From: Agarophyton chilense
Taxonomy: Eukaryota; Rhodophyta; Florideophyceae; Gracilariales; Gracilariaceae
Assembly (NCBI GenBank): GCA_030374765.1
Contig: JARGXX010000099.1
Location: forward strand, 1,302,001 to 1,366,000
Reading direction: 5' to 3'
DNA: 64,000 nucleotides
A program made the translations under genes and the position numbers. The notes below the pieces were generated by a model. It made no database searches. It had not been told where the DNA came from and saw only the letters and a list, made by a program, of their open reading frames with translations. Of the stretch, positions 11,942-22,116 are shown piece after piece. The stretch's first letter is position 1. Every line of letters starts with the position of its first letter.

Positions 11942-13292
11942 TCATGCGCGCGTCGCAACCGCGTTGGCACGCAACGCCGCCTCGCCCCGCCGACAGCCCG
12001 CATCCTTGCCAAACTGCGCGTGGCCCTGCTGCGCCAAAACCGCAATCACATCCTCCGCCAGCAGCTCCACCATGCAAGTCTCGGCAAAGCCGTCCAGCTC
12101 ACTGCTGTCCACCAGCGCCTTCAAGTAGTTTACCGCGTTGCAATGCGCAGTCTTTTCCGGCAGCATCATGCCCACAGAATTGCTGCTGCACATCATGTGC
12201 GCCACCTGCTCAACGCTGCACAGTCCGTCGTCGTCCAGCCCGTACCCGCACGACTGCTCGTGCGCAAACGCACGCACAAAGTTGCGACAGTCATCGACGG
12301 CCGACAGTTTGGCGTCCATGTTTTTCGCCTTGGCGTTGCGGTACCTTTGCTCACACAGGCGCGCCACGGCCGCAACCGTGGCCTCGTATGTGCGCGACAC
12401 CTTGCGCGTGCGGTCTGACAACAGACCTCGCAGCGCCTCGCGGCGGTCGGGCGCGTCAATGTTGAGACTGTTTCCACACCCGCTGAACGCAAAGCTGAAC
12501 TGCTCCACGCACGACGCATGCACCGGCATGGGCAGTACGACGGCGTTGTTGTTCGCGCGAGGCCCGCAATCCAATCCCAGGCTGGCCATGTCTGGAAACA
12601 TGCTCTCGTCGTGCGCGTCGATCAACTTGGACAGCGGCGGTTCATTGACGTTGTAGAGGCGTTGAAAGTTGAGCAACGGCACTCGATTTTCTGCAAAAAC
12701 AATACAACAACGAAAACGGTGTGAGCGCGCGTTGGGGGCGGCGGCGGAGGATGAAGAAAGCGGGGGGGGGGGATAAGGCGGACGTACCGTGCGTCGGGGA
12801 GCGGTTGGGGGCGGTCGGAGGAGAGACGGTCGGCGAGGAGGTTGGGGAACGGTAGTGCAGCGGCATGGTGTCCGGCAGAGTCTTGGTGGCGTAGCGGCCA
12901 GGCAACTGGCCGGCGTTGGCTCGGCGCGACCTGGAGCGCGGCTTCTTACCCAGGGGCGGCGCAATGGCACCCTCGCTGGGCACCTTGCGAATGGCAGAGC
13001 GCTTGGCCGACAAATCGGGCGACGACGGTTGCGAAACAGGCGACGCAAGCTTCCTAGAAGCCTTTTTAGAGGAGGGAGGAGGAATGTGAAATGGAACGGC
13101 GTCGCGACGTTGCACGGCGGTGAGATTGCCGTGGTCATCCTTGAATAGAAGAAGCTTACCCTTTTTGTAGCGCACGCCGCAGGCGTTGCAAAGGGTTTTG
13201 GGGCCGTCTGGACCGGCGCGCCATAGCGGGGTTTCTGTGCTGTGGCAGTGAACGCATTGTAGACGGAGGGAGGGATCGGCTATCTTACCCAT
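11942..13292 (-). CDS. GATA-type zinc-finger protein
   Basis: Complement of 12788-13292 joined to 11942-12690, about 417 aa. The donor is GTACGT (12787 to 12782) and the acceptor TTTTTGCAG before 12690; the phase-1 join is in frame. The N-terminus carries one GATA zinc finger, C13-x2-C16-x18-C35-x2-C38 with core [19 protein letters not shown] and a basic RYKKGK follow-up. The 18-residue loop is the plant/fungal type. A disordered Ser/Pro/Arg-rich linker follows to about residue 168. Exon 2 encodes a well-ordered, Cys-rich segment (for example [14 protein letters not shown] and a [17 protein letters not shown] block) that I cannot assign to a family. It is likely a nuclear DNA-binding regulator. 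It is divergent from the Ser/Pro-rich gene downstream across a long GC-rich spacer. Confidence 0.8.
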
Positions 13293-14761
13293 GGATTGGG
13301 GGGGGGGAGATGATTACAAGAATCAAACACCGCGCGCGGCGTGCGCGTGCAGGCGTGTGGTACGAGGGATACGGACAGGGAGTGCAACTGAAGAGCGGAG
13401 AGAACGCACTGAAAGCAAGAGCGAAGAGAGGAAGCGGACTGCACGAAGAGCGCAACAAAAGGAAGAAAAAGGGGGGGGAGTGGAGGGAGTGGGGGGGGGA
13501 GTGAGGAGCGTGGAGAGGGAGGGAACAAAAAATGCACGGTTGGCAGCTACGCAAAATAGGAGAGTGCAGCGGAAGACGACGGCGGCGACGGCGAAGGCGA
13601 ACGAAGAAGGACGACGGGGCGACGGGGCGACGACGGCGACGACGACGGTGCGACACGCGCGCGCTCCAGCCCGCCCGCAGGGGGGCGGGGGGCGCGTCGA
13701 GCACGCACCACGGGCGCAGCACGCGCAAAAATAAGCAAAAAACAAAAACGCTCGTACGTGGCGAAGCAGCGCACACCACGTGCGCGCCGCGCGTTGAGTG
13801 GTGCGCGTGGCGCATCGCCGGCGGCGCTGCGCGCGTGCCACATCTCGCGCTCGCAGATTGGCCGCCGTTGGCGCGTCTTTCTGCTCGACGCCACGGGTGC
13901 CACCATGCCACGCGTCCACGCCGCCACACGGCCACGTGGCCAACACGCCACGCGTTTACGACGCCACACGTACACGTTGCCAGCGCGTCCACGACGCCAC
14001 GCGTCGTCGACGGGGAAGCGCACGCTTACCAGTGCAGCGGACGCGGCGCGGAGAGCGTGTCGCGTCGCACCGCCAAGTCATCGCAGCGAAGAATCGGTGC
14101 TTTGGCGCAGCGCGGAGCGCGGGCGCGACGTCGGGCGGAGGCGACCGTCGGGTCGCCAGCGACATGGGCGTGCGCGCGCGCCGCTTGGCAAGCGCGCGCA
14201 CCGTCGCCTGTGCGCGCGCGATGCGTCGTCGTCCCGCATCTTGTGGCGTCGTGCCCGTTCGTTCACCAGCGTTTGTTTGAGCGTCGCTTTCCGAGCGCGT
14301 TGCCATTCTGCACGCGCTTGCCGTCGCGCGCGCTTACATACCACGCGTCGTTGCGAGCGCGCCACTGCCTTTGTCGCTTTCGTCTCGCTCCGCTCTCGTC
14401 TCGCTTCGCTCTCGTCTCGCTTCGCTTTCGTCTCGCTGCGCTTTCGTCTCGCTGCGCTTTCGTCTCGCTGCACTTTCGTCTCGCTGCACTTTCGTCTCGC
14501 TGCACTTTCGTCTTGCTTCGCTTTCGCTTCGCTTCCGCCTCGCTGCGCTTTCGTCTCGCTTCCGCTTCGCTTCCGCTTCGCTTCCGCTTCGCTTCCGCTT
14601 CGCTTCCGCTTCGCTTCCGCTTCGCTTCGCTTCCGCTTCGCTTCCGCTTCGCTTCCGCTTCGCTTCCGCTTCGCTTCGCCTCCGCCTCGCCTCCGCCTCG
14701 CTTCGCTTCGTGTTTGCTTTTCGTCGCCTTGCGCCGCGTCGCGCCGCGCTACTCCGTCCGA
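13293..14761. other. Repeat-rich GC spacer between divergent genes
   Basis: It lies between the GATA gene (-) and the Ser/Pro-rich gene (+). It contains a purine-rich stretch (about 13370-13520), degenerate CCACGCGTCCACGACG-like repeats (about 13905-14015) and a long tandem array at 14388-14703. Overlapping long open frames occur on both strands but translate to Arg/Ala-rich low-complexity sequence, so I do not call them. Confidence 0.45.
14388..14703. repeat. Tandem array of 16-bp then 12-bp CGCTTC-type repeats
   Basis: The array starts with CTCGCTTCGCTCTCGT-like units, changes to a 16-bp TCTCGCTGCACTTTCG unit, then to a 12-bp CGCTTCCGCTTC unit repeated more than ten times. It is strongly strand-asymmetric (pyrimidine-rich on +). 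It lies immediately upstream of the likely start codon of the Ser/Pro-rich protein gene at 14762. Confidence 0.9.
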
Positions 14762-16373
14762 CATGCCGCGCCGCGCTCACCCGCACTCCTTTCTGCCGCG
14801 CCGCCGCCGTCGCCGCCGCCCGCCTTTGTCGCCGCCTCTGTCGCCGCCTTCTTCGTCGCCGCCTTCTTCGTCGCCGCCTTCGTCGCCGCTGCCGCCTTCG
14901 CCGCCTTCGCCGCCGCCCTTGTCGCAGGCGTACCGCACCGTGTGCGTGGCGGACTTCGTGGACGTGCCGCGCAGCCGCTTCGCGGCGCCGACCTTCCCGC
15001 CGTCACACAAGCTGCGCCGTCCGCCATCGCTGCGCCTCAGCGCCGCGCCCAAGTCGCCCCCGCCGCCCATCGCCACCGATCCGCGCTACTTTGGCGCTCT
15101 GCCATACGAGCGTGCGTCGTCTTCTTCACACACGTCGCCTCGGTCCAGTTCCGATACCAGCTCTTGTTCCATTGACTCAAATGTGTATCTCATTGACAAC
15201 GCGAGCCACTTGTCCAATCTGCTCACCATTGTGGCCTCGTCCACGTCGCCGTGTCGTCGCCCCACACCTCCGTCGCCCCCCCGCCCTTCGCCTTCGAGTC
15301 CTCCGGCTTCCTTTCGCGTCGTGCGCCCTTCTGCTCCGTCTGCTCCGTCTGCTCACGCGCTTCATCACCAACACCTTGGCCCCGCGCACTCGCACATGGC
15401 ACAGCCGTGCTTGGAACGCTTTCGCTATCAAGACGCCCCCTCGGACTCCGATTACACTACTCGCACTTGCTCTCCGTGCCGCTCGTCGCAATGCGACCAG
15501 CCCTCCTCCACCTCCATAACCGACTTGCAACCGCTCTTTCGCCCACCGTCCCAATGCTCTCTTTCGCAAGTGCGCCCGCCCACCCCACCCATCAGTCCTC
15601 GCACACAATCCTACTCTTCAGCCTCTTCTGCATCTTCTTTTCGTGCCCCGTCTCCCGACGTTTGCACCGTCACCACGCTTGAAAGCAATGATCACTTTTT
15701 TCGCGCCGCGTCTCGCTCTCACTCCCCGCTCATCACACGTGTGGACAGTTTGTATTCTGCAAATCATCTTCTACACCCCAACCGCAATTTGATGTGCCAC
15801 AACCCGCCTTCTCCCACAAAGTACACTTTCAAGCCCACTTATCGACACTCTTCGCCGCACGTGTCGTCTCCAAGTCTCTCATTGCAACAGTCAACTCCGC
15901 TTTTCGATACGCAACGCCACACCGCCCCGATTAATCCGCCGCTCTCTTCATCAACCCATCAGGTATGTCACAGAAAAAGTTATTCATTCTCGAGCCTTTC
16001 CAGCCAAGCACATTCAGAGCCTCTCACACTAGCCGCCATCAAAAAAGCCGTCGATAGTATTGATCCCCGAGTTGTTTTCAGCATGGCACAGTCACAATCG
16101 CTCGCGTTTGCAGCCGCTGGATTGTTTCGCAAGAAGAGAGACAGCGAGAGCACTTTCAACTCCTCCTCCACCGAGTATTACGAGGACGACTACACCCGAT
16201 TCCTCGAGAAGAAACACTGCCTGTCGCCTTCCAGACTGATTCATCACCCTTACATATCCAAGATGATGAGCCCTGACGCCTGGACTCTGCGTGGCCCCCC
16301 CAAGCCACACTTTCGGAGTGAATCAACGCTGTCCATCCCGTCGTCTGATGAACACTATTTTCCGCCTTCATAA
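14762..16373 (+). CDS. Ser/Pro-rich disordered protein, unknown
   Basis: About 536 aa from the ATG at 14762, chosen because sequence upstream in the same frame is repeat translation; the frame itself stays open back to 13758. The N-terminus is Arg/Pro/Ser low complexity. A short ordered island then appears (QAYRTVCVADFVDVPRSRF), followed by a long Ser/Pro/Thr-rich region with many SP/TP dinucleotides (possible proline-directed phosphorylation sites). The last 130 residues look more conserved: LTLAAIKKAVDSIDPRVVF, AAAGLFRKKRDSES and a C-terminal SRLIHHPYISKMMSPDAW block. No catalytic domain is seen. It could be a scaffold or regulator, but the function is unknown. Confidence 0.6.
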
Positions 16374-17373
16374 CACCCCATTCACGCCGGAAACGGCTGC
16401 ACGTTTTCTTATACTTTGTCTTTCATATTATGTTTTGTGTTGCATCAGTTTTGTATTTTCGCGGGTGCACATGTACAAGTTGTTGTCGAGAGCTAGCATT
16501 CCATCTCGAGGTGGCAATTGTTAGCACACCACCACGATTATAATATTTGTACATGTGTTGTTTGTGTATGTGTGTTCTTGTGTTTGTATTGTATGTTTGT
16601 ATGCTTACCAACTAGCTAGTAGACACCACGGTGCAGAATGGCACTGAATTTGTCTTACGTGTAGCTCGTCTTCGTCTGCCGCACGACATGCTGTTGCCAG
16701 GGAGGGAGATGGCGCCGTCGCAGTTCACAGAGCCCGTGCGGCGTTTTCGCCCTTATTTTGCGCATTCTGCGTGAGCTCCAATCGACGCGACGCCAGTTTG
16801 TTCTGGGTGGCAGGCAATAAACGCAGCTCGAAAAGCAAGTCCTGTATACTAATGCTAACTTCCACCACGCCAGAGCTGCGGAACGAGCACCGAAACCAAA
16901 CGCTTGCACCGGGAAAGTTGCTCGTCTTGCGCCCAAGGGACAGAGAGCAGTGCCTTTTGACATTGCTTTCGGGTAGTTGAAAACGAAGTGCATGGAGAAA
17001 GAGGGAGGGAGCTATCGCAATCAAACATTTCGCGCGAAGAAAGACTCGCTTGTCGGCGCGGCCAGGGCACTTTGAACACGAATTGTGTCGTCTGCGCCAA
17101 GCCAAATCAACTGCACGAGCAAGACCGTGTCCGTCATCTCAAGTTATGGTTATTTGGGATGATGAAGCGTGATGGACATAGATACTCTCAAGCGATGATT
17201 AAGCATCTGTAACAGAGAGTGCGGCGCAGGCAGTGTATCGAGTCGTACATTTATTATCGACAGTTTGCCGAACCAAAGGCGACAATCAAATTGAAGATAT
17301 TTGTACGAAGGGCGCCTGCTCAGGCTTCCATTGATGGTTTGCATGTGAAGCGAAACGTCACAGATTTCCTCAC
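16374..17373. other. Intergenic region upstream of MED4
   Basis: No gene is supported. A CTAGCTAG palindrome lies at 16611-16620, and GT-rich sequence with ACATGTACA-like motifs lies around 16465-16575. Minus-strand open frames of about 110-125 codons lack domains. Confidence 0.4.
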
Positions 17374-18262
17374 ATGTCTTCCACCCAGTTCTTATCGCTT
17401 AATCCTTTGAACACCATCATTGCATCTCCGCAAATACAAGCTCGACAGCGGTGGGTGGCTTTTGTGCAGATGGCATTCAAAAATGAAGGAAGCAATGTTC
17501 CTATTCGCGACCGCGCACGGGATGAACTTCGTGAATGTCGTTCTTTAATAAGCAGTTTGTTTGTAGCCCAAGCTGACATGCTCAAGTCTGTGTACGTTGT
17601 TTTCCTCACGTCTCGAAACGATTTATTGTCGTCGCCTAGTAGCGACTGACTGCTTCATATCCCATCCAACTCGACTCATGGATTGCTCCTTGCAAAAACA
17701 AAAGGCCCACGGGAAACGAAGAAGGACAGCGTGTTACTCGCGACACGACCAACGAGAGCGTACAAGTGATGGAAAAACTTGTAGCTCAGGTGAAATCCTT
17801 CCACGCAGTTATCGAGCAAGGTAAGACATCTCTGTCGTTCATTTCGACCCTCACATCTATCTGACGTAGCTCTATTTGGTAGTTCTGGACCATCAGCGGC
17901 TAAACGGAATAATTGAAGACCTTCGTAAGGCAAACAGTGTCGAAGACGCAAAAATCTCTCACTTGGGTGCAAATTTGCGAGCGGCCGAATCCGTTCTGCA
18001 GAACGCTTTGGACGAAGCTAGACCGCGTCTCGCTGCGTTCAAGCGTGCGAACAAGCGACCAATAGATGTGGATGAAGTTATTAGTTATGGGTCAAAAATC
18101 AGCGCTTCTCTTTCCGCGCCCTTGGGGTGGGATCCCACTCAACCGTTGGGTAACTCTCTGCCCCCGGCTCCAACAGAAGAGATGATGCGAGCCGGCAAGT
18201 TGGGAGCTATGGATGTAGAAGAAGACAAAGGAGGAGAATCATCCGAAAAGGCCCGAGCATGA
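17374..18262 (+). CDS. MED4: Mediator complex subunit 4 (MED4)
   Basis: Three exons, 17374-17591, 17705-17820 and 17883-18262, about 237 aa. Donors are GTACGT and GTAAGA, acceptors AAAAG and GGTAG; all phases agree. MED4 is a middle-module subunit of Mediator, which links activators to RNA polymerase II in the nucleus. The centre is a coiled-coil stretch (LVAQVKSFHAVIEQVLDHQR onward). The C-terminus shows the family signature: a VDEVISYGSKIS helix, the PLGWDP turn and PPAPTEEMMRAGKLG. Ser/Glu-rich residues close the protein. The gene is convergent with PRP31, with 121 bp between stops. Size is typical for MED4. Confidence 0.85.
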
Positions 18263-18383
18263 AGAAACTTCGTGTCCACTACGCTTTTCGCGACGACTTG
18301 AATCACAACGCAACCAGCTGGTGTGAATGAATGTCAAGTGTTTAGAGAACAGAACAAAGTCCCAGTTTATCAAGAACATGGTC

Positions 18384-19673
18384 CTATTTGCCCGCATCGG
18401 AATCACCTATTCGCCGTCTCTTTACGGCATAAAATGGCGTTGAAGCAGAAAAGTAACTCGATGATTCCGCTGGTTTCACGGTAGGGAAAGATGTCGCAGC
18501 TGCTAGCTGGATCTCTGTGCCGGTGATAACATCTGCTGCACCTGATAAACCTAGCTTTTCTGCTTCGCTCTTCACATCCTTCTTCTTCTGTTTTTCTAAA
18601 CGTCGCTTAGCGGCCATGGCCACTGAGGACGACCTTTTCGGCTTCATTCGCAGACTCTTAGACCCTTCGGCACCAAGCATTCCTAAACCTTCACCTTCTA
18701 GTTCTCCTTCCTGTTCTTGTACCCCAAACGACACTCGATTCGCTTGCCGTCGCATTTCAGTGAGACCAAGACGTTCTTTTTCCTTTCGCGCACGTTTCCC
18801 TCCGCGATGCTTCCGTTTTGACTCATCACCAGGAATGGGCAACGGTTTCAGAGTTCGCGCTGGCGGGGGCTCCATCCATTGCTCAAACTTTGCTTCAAGG
18901 GCCTTTCGGTAGGCTTGCCCGACAGATCCATCCGTCCTCTGTCGACCAAGGTCGACACGGGCCGCCAACACTGCCTTGCCGGCAGTGACATCCCCGGCCT
19001 TGGAACGGTACTGCTTCGGTAGACTCATCACCAGGGGGCAAGTGTGAATGACTCCTTCATGAATTCGTGTTGTAGCCGTTGACGTTCCTTGAAGTGCTTT
19101 CTTTTTCTTCCCGAGAAGCTTGACGTTGGAAGCGGGCATTTGAGCTAGCTCTTTTAGACCGCCAGCATGCCCGATAAGTTTTGCAGCTATGGAACCATCT
19201 GTAATGGCGACAAGATTTGGTGCAATAAGAAGCGCATTCCGTTCAACATGATGTAGAAGACGCGTTTTCCAGCTCTCCAATTTCAGCATGTCATCGCAAA
19301 GTCCGTAGACTACCTGAAGCTCATCATCTCTCAACAATCTCCCGGTCGTTGATGATGCAGTTAACTGAACAGTTATAGCGGATCCGGATGGTAGGATGCT
19401 TCGCAAGTCTATCTTAGAAAGATCTTGTTCTGTCGCGGCCAATCGTGCTACTTGTGCAAACTCAACTGGGTCGAAAATGAAGGTTTCTAGCTCCGGAAAA
19501 CGAGGTGAAAATACTTTCTGTAGAGATTGGTGGAATGCTTTGATATGGTCGTCGATAACTGCAACGGCTGGAGCGCAACGAATAAGTGAACCAACAAGGG
19601 CCGCTTCCGATTCGGGCTGACGATCAATTTCGTCTAAGAGAGAGCTTATCTCCTCTTCGGTCGCTCGCTCCAT
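18384..19673 (-). CDS. PRP31: Pre-mRNA splicing factor PRP31
   Basis: 429 aa from the first ATG. PRP31 is the U4/U6 di-snRNP protein that bridges to U5 in the tri-snRNP. NOSIC-type helices (RFPELETFIFDPVEFAQV, about 55-75) are followed by the Nop domain (ITVQLTASSTTGRLL, then LIAPNLVAITDGSIAAKLIG, AGGLKELAQMPASNVKLLG), the LAARVD motif and the C-terminal GGKRARKEKERLGLTEMRRQ / ANRVSFG block, in the order seen in human PRPF31. The protein is shorter at the N-terminus than usual. The same frame stays open for about 75 bp upstream of the ATG with coding-like residues (KELSKQRDFRIASQALGVSQ) but no ATG, so a short upstream exon may supply the true start. It is divergent from the 2OG oxygenase gene. 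Confidence 0.92.
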   Translation of the reverse strand: MERATEEEISSLLDEIDRQPESEAALVGSLIRCAPAVAVIDDHIKAFHQSLQKVFSPRFPELETFIFDPVEFAQVARLAATEQDLSKIDLRSILPSGSAITVQLTASSTTGRLLRDDELQVVYGLCDDMLKLESWKTRLLHHVERNALLIAPNLVAITDGSIAAKLIGHAGGLKELAQMPASNVKLLGKKKKALQGTSTATTRIHEGVIHTCPLVMSLPKQYRSKAGDVTAGKAVLAARVDLGRQRTDGSVGQAYRKALEAKFEQWMEPPPARTLKPLPIPGDESKRKHRGGKRARKEKERLGLTEMRRQANRVSFGVQEQEGELEGEGLGMLGAEGSKSLRMKPKRSSSVAMAAKRRLEKQKKKDVKSEAEKLGLSGAADVITGTEIQLAAATSFPTVKPAESSSYFSASTPFYAVKRRRIGDSDAGK

Positions 19674-20037
19674 CTGAGAAACCCCCAGTGCTTGACTTGC
19701 GATTCGGAAGTCTCTTTGCTTGGATAATTCCTTGACCTTGGGTTTCCTTCCATGCGCTTAACGATGGAAACAAAGAAACGGAAGATACTCTATTCGGTTT
19801 GTGTAAAGCATGATTCTAAAATAGAGGCCTTCCGGCATCCTACAGTACAGTACCGCCACAGCTGCATCCATCCGATGAATTCCATTCGCTATTTTAGCCT
19901 CCATCAGATGCATGACATGCCCAAGTCATGCCAACACATGAAATCCCAGCTCCCCCACTCCCCGCCCCTCAAGCATTAGAGAGCATTCTCCTCCTGCCAC
20001 AAATAAAACATCCTTCATCCCAAGCGATACGAAACGC
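19674..20037. other. Divergent promoter region between PRP31 and the oxygenase
   Basis: About 360 bp shared by two divergently transcribed genes. The first 75 bp may belong to an N-terminal PRP31 exon. I see no other feature. Confidence 0.4.
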
Positions 20038-21152
20038 ATGGCGTTATCATCGGTCATTGACCTTGTTGACCTGGCATCCTTTTTGTCAGACCCTAAAGTC
20101 TCCGATGACTGCCAGCGAATTGCAAATTCTCTTCGCGACTACGGAGCAGTACTCATCCGCGATCCTCGCGTATTATCGCAGGACTCGGAAAAGTTTGTAA
20201 ATCTCATGGAGCGCTACTTTGAACAGTCTCCGGATGTGAAAATGAAAGATGCCCGACCAGAACTTTTCTATCAGGTATGGAAAACGCGTTTGTTTCAGTA
20301 ATCGCAAACATTTTATCTCTTGCTACTAATTTGCATTCGTAGGTTGGGGTAACTCCAAGCAACACTGAAATACCAAGAGATCACACGCAGATAGCCGAAA
20401 AACTTGATGCGTCAGAACAACCAGTGAGCAGAATACCAGCTGTAGAAAGAGATCCTAAGTGGCGCTTCTTTTGGCGATGTGGAGAAAGACCCTCTAGCAC
20501 CGAGTTTCCGGAACTAAACGCACCTCAGGTAATCCCAGATGCGTTCAAGGATGAATGGGAAGGCACGATGAACGGTTGGGGGGATAAGCTTCTACAAGCC
20601 GTGATGACGGTTGCAGAGATGCTTGCCCTTGGACTAGGCCTCCCAAGAAACTGTATCCAAGAAAAAATGAATGAAGGACCCCACTTACTCGCACCGACTG
20701 GCTCAGATATGGCTTTGTACGGGAACTCAGTTGGAACTACTATAGCTGGCTATCATTATGATATTAATGCACTCACGATTCATGGCCGTTCTCGATATCC
20801 TGGCTTATTCGTTTGGACAAGGACTGGGGTGCGTATTCCCGTCCACGTTCCAGATGGGTGTCTATTGATACAATCTGGAATCCAACTTGAATACCTTACT
20901 GGTGGCTTAATTAAACGTGGAATGCACGAAGTAGTCGTGAGTGAAGATACGAAAAGGGCTGTAAAACGTTTTGGAAAAAGCAATGGAAGTCTGTGGCGCG
21001 TAAGCTCCACTCTATTCGGGCACATAAGGTCCGACGCGTCTCTGGATCCATTTGAAGCACTTGCGTCCGCTGATGACACCAAGCAGTACTTTGGGCTGAA
21101 AGCCGGAGATCAGATCGCGGAAGAGTTGAAAGCAATAGGATTAGCGTCATAG
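20038..21152 (+). CDS. 2-oxoglutarate/Fe(II)-dependent oxygenase (IPNS-like)
   Basis: Two exons, 20038-20274 and 20343-21152, 348 aa. The 68-bp intron runs from GTATGG to TCGTAG in phase 0. The fold is that of isopenicillin-N-synthase-like dioxygenases: an N-terminal segment resembling DIOX_N (SLRDYGAVLIRDPRVL) and a C-terminal double-stranded beta-helix. The iron ligands are visible as H217-x-D219 (GYHYDINALTIHGRS) and a distal H274 (KRGMHEVV); R298-x-S300 is the likely 2-oxoglutarate anchor. Family members hydroxylate, desaturate or cyclise small molecules; the substrate cannot be read from sequence. No targeting peptide is obvious. Confidence 0.85.
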
Positions 21153-22116
21153 TGACAGTCGAATGGTGCGGAGGAAGTGCAGTACTCAGACTTGAGAGTA
21201 TTTGCTCGTGTGTTTTGCAACACTCAAGCAAATCTTTTAAAGTCACCATTGGCCTACAAAAGTTGTGTGACATCGCTGCGTCCTGTCCATTGAACATGGG
21301 ACAGATACGGAGTCATTGCGAACTGTCGAGGAATGAATTGTGGACCAGATGGCAAAAAGGTTTAGAGTCATCTGTTCAGGTGTAGATTTTGAGGTCCACA
21401 GATATATCGTTGCGGCGAAACGGGAGACTGAGTTTATGGACATTGTGAACATGTTGACGGCCAATTGCGATCGTCGAAAAAGTTGGTAAAAACACATCTC
21501 AGTCTGCCAAAGGCGTAACAACTGGTAATTTACCAGTGGCAAATGGTACTTGCTGCAGTAGCTAGCTGCTGGACGTTGGTATGTAGACTGTATAGCTATT
21601 CCACTAGTATCAAGGTGGAGCAGTGATGTGGTGCAATTGATTTTGAGATGGTTCACGTGCGTACCGCTGCCAACAAGCATGACAAACATGAAATGATTTG
21701 AAGATAACGTGACCGATTTGTTGTGAAATGATATGTCTGATCATTTGGCGCAGTGAGCGCAAAAAATTGCAGGGATGCATAATGCAGTGCAAACGAAGGA
21801 TGCAACCAAGTAGCAGACTGCTACCCTTCGTAGTAGTGATGTGACACAAATGAGGGAGATGCCCTTTTGGTACAAAAAACACAAAGACGCAAATAATGAT
21901 GATAAATTTGAGCTCAGGGGAAGGCGGGCTGATGCATGTTGCAAGCAGACAGTAGATGTCAAAGTCAGCCGAGCTGTTCACACCCGAGACACTTTCAAAT
22001 TCTCGAGAGCGCCTAGAGGGGAGGAACGGCCTTGGCTGTCTAAGGCATTCTAACGTATTGACTGTCATCGAATGCGTTGACGTTCCGTCTCAGCGTTGAG
22101 GCGCAATCGCGTGCTA
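21153..22116. other. Intergenic region, no gene seen
   Basis: AT-rich sequence with short open frames only and a TAGCTAGC palindrome at about 21559. The final part is the 5' region of the FAD oxidoreductase gene. Confidence 0.4.

Noticed and set aside
10295..12418. 707-codon plus-strand open frame
   Set aside because: It runs through the minisatellite, the membrane-protein exons in another frame and antisense to the GATA gene; it is a by-product of GC-rich sequence.
13758..14761. N-terminal extension of the Ser/Pro-rich protein
   Set aside because: The frame is open, but its sequence is Arg-rich noise plus repeat translation, so the start was set at 14762.
13532..15175. Long overlapping open frames on both strands
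   Set aside because: They translate to Arg/Ala/Ser low-complexity from tandem repeats; there is no sign of conserved sequence.
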